The notes under the pieces were generated by a model. That model saw only the letters and a program-made list of their open reading frames with translations, did no database searches and was not told the origin of the DNA. Shown here piece by piece: positions 62,919-64,000 of a stretch of DNA of 64,000 nt; the first letter of the stretch is position 1; each line of letters starts with the position of its first letter. The DNA comes from Arthrobacter woluwensis (GTDB taxonomy: Bacteria; Actinomycetota; Actinomycetes; Actinomycetales; Micrococcaceae), in contig NZ_JAUSXR010000001.1 in the NCBI RefSeq assembly GCF_030816155.1, positions 1,302,001 through 1,366,000 of the forward strand, given 5' to 3'. Made by a program: the position numbers and the translations under genes.

Positions 62919-63767
62919 TCACCACTTGAGTCCGCGCCCCACGATCGCGCGGATCAGGGCGTCGCTCACTTCGGTGTTCGCCGAGGGATTCCGGATCAGG
63001 GTGAAATCCACGTCCCCCACGGGCGGCAGATCGAAGCGCCGGGTGATGACCGTCAGGTCCTCCGGGATGAGGGTCGAGGGCATGACCGCGACGCCGAGCC
63101 CGGCCCGGACGGCCGCCAGCACACCGGCGATCTGCCGGGTGGAGCACGTGACCTTCCAGCGCCGCCCCTGCGATTCCAGGGCGTCGATGGCCAGGCGCCG
63201 GCTCAGGCTCGGCGCCGGGTAGGCGACGAGCGGCACGGGGGCGTCGTCGGGCAGCACGGTCTGTTCCAGTCCGACCCACGCGAACGTGTCGTGGCGCGCC
63301 ACTTCACCTTCGGCGGTTCCCGCCACCCATTTGACGAACACGAGGTCCAGTTGCCCGGCTTTGAGACGCCGGTGCAGCTGATCGCTCTGGCCGACGGTGA
63401 GTTCCAGGTTGATCTCGGGATAGAGCTGCCGGAACTCGCGCAGGATCCTGGGCAGGCTCGTGTTCGCCAGATCGTCCGCAGCGCCGAAGCGCAGCCGCCC
63501 CCGCATGGCCGAACCGGCGAAGTATCGGGCCGCGGCATCCTGTTCCGCCAGGATGGTCCGGGCGAAGCCGGCCATCGCATCGCCGTTGTCGGTGAGGCGC
63601 ACCTCCCGGGTGTCGCGCACGATCAGGGACCTCTTCGCCGCGGCCTCGAGCTTCTGGACGTGCTGGCTGACGGTGGGCTGGGCCAGGCCGAGCCGCTGCG
63701 CGGCCTGGGTGAAGCTCAGGGTCTCGGCCACTGCCAGGAAGGACCGGAGGTGAACAGGATCGAACAT
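62919..63767 (-). CDS. LysR family transcriptional regulator
   Basis: A 282-residue LysR protein. The HTH at residues 5-64 contains SFTQAAQRLGLAQPTVSQHV, and the effector domain is at 90-280. ATG 63767 follows CACGAGGAAGG. The frame is open to 63851, but the extension is not LysR-like. It is divergent from the gene starting at 63935, its likely target, with LysR-type repeats between. Confidence 0.92.
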   Translation of the reverse strand: MFDPVHLRSFLAVAETLSFTQAAQRLGLAQPTVSQHVQKLEAAAKRSLIVRDTREVRLTDNGDAMAGFARTILAEQDAAARYFAGSAMRGRLRFGAADDLANTSLPRILREFRQLYPEINLELTVGQSDQLHRRLKAGQLDLVFVKWVAGTAEGEVARHDTFAWVGLEQTVLPDDAPVPLVAYPAPSLSRRLAIDALESQGRRWKVTCSTRQIAGVLAAVRAGLGVAVMPSTLIPEDLTVITRRFDLPPVGDVDFTLIRNPSANTEVSDALIRAIVGRGLKW

Positions 63768-63830
63768 GAAACGGCCTTCCTCGTGACGGTCCGTGGGAGC
63801 CGGAACCCCGTGTTCCCGGTCATCCACGAT

Positions 63831-63878
63831 CATTGCGATAGGCAATGGCACTTATAGCCATAATTCCCTTTTGCAATG
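63831..63878. promoter_or_regulatory. Candidate LysR operator
   Basis: CATTGC (63831-63836) and GCAATG (63842-63847) form an inverted repeat whose core TTGCGATAGGCAA fits the LysR T-n11-A rule. A further GCAATG lies at 63873-63878. They lie between the divergent LysR gene and the gene starting at 63935. Confidence 0.5.
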
Positions 63879-63934
63879 AAACGGCGCAAGCCTACGGTGG
63901 ACTCACACTCCGAGAACCTGAACCGAGGACTTCC

Positions 63935-64000
63935 GTGACGCCCCCTCCGGCCGCCGTGCCGCCCGCCGCATCCCAGACCGCCAGCCCCGCGACCCAGCCC
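63935..64000 (+). CDS. N-terminus of a gene cut by the window end
   Basis: GTG 63935, preceded by CGAGGACTTCC, opens a frame of 22 residues that runs off the window. The visible part is Pro/Ala/Thr-rich. The product cannot be identified. The divergent LysR regulator suggests that it is LysR-controlled. Confidence 0.55.
   Translation, partial: MTPPPAAVPPAASQTASPATQP

Overview
The window is high-GC, gene-dense chromosomal DNA from an actinobacterium. Gene content and order point to the Micrococcaceae (Arthrobacter and relatives). The block nudix / ion channel / glnA / RDD / RraA-like / DUF4191 / lipA / lipB, with panB-glnA2-glnE nearby, resembles the lipB-lipA-glnA1-glnE-glnA2-panB neighbourhood of mycobacteria. 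Other actinobacterial marks are a class Ib nrdHIEF cluster, PAC2 and DUF4192 proteins, LigD/Ku end joining, a DUF222/HNH protein and many start codons that look leaderless. I found no insertion sequence, prophage, CRISPR array, rRNA or tRNA.

Layout. 1-5.0 kb: the 3' end of a gene that looks like dnaE, hisD, nrdR, polyphosphate glucokinase, methionine aminopeptidase, a 54-residue SPOR-like protein and panB. 5.2-14.9 kb: nitrogen block with glnA2, glnE, a fused binding-protein/permease plus its ATPase, a Nudix enzyme, a K+ channel-like protein and glnA1, which has a match to the GlnR operator upstream. 15.2-19.0 kb: RDD protein, RraA-like protein, DUF4191 and lipBA (lipoate synthesis). 19.1-26.5 kb: a Ser/Thr kinase, a tricorn protease, HdeD-like, OsmC and VOC proteins and a small membrane protein. 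26.7-31.7 kb: sucB and lpdA (lipoyl-dependent 2-oxoacid dehydrogenase parts, which fits with lipAB) and pepA. 31.9-41.0 kb: PAC2, MFS, DUF4192, the primary sigma factor, a phosphatase, a methyltransferase and a ROK regulator. 41.3-44.7 kb: metF and metE behind a structured leader. 46.3-50.9 kb: nrdH, nrdI, nrdE, nrdF. 51-53.9 kb: two uncharacterised genes and a frameshifted HNH gene. 53.6-57.5 kb: divergent ligD and ku-pncC. 57.5-64 kb: AraC regulator, proline dehydrogenase, an uncharacterised overlapping gene pair, a DnaQ-like exonuclease with a BRCT-like end, a secreted transglycosylase-like protein, and a LysR regulator divergent from a gene cut by the window end.

How the parts connect. 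NrdR, encoded at 1.6 kb, probably represses itself and the nrd cluster at 46.7 kb: both promoters carry paired NrdR boxes with an identical 32-bp period. GlnE probably adenylylates GlnA1, which keeps the tyrosine motif, while GlnA2 lacks it. Lipoate made by LipB/LipA is used by SucB. The most unusual signals are the codon usage of lipA, a recurrent ACGACGGCGG hairpin placed behind at least eight genes, DnaA-box-like sites in the nrdH promoter, the metF leader RNA, an uncharacterised TGSWTG protein family present twice, and the +1 frameshift at the end of the HNH gene.
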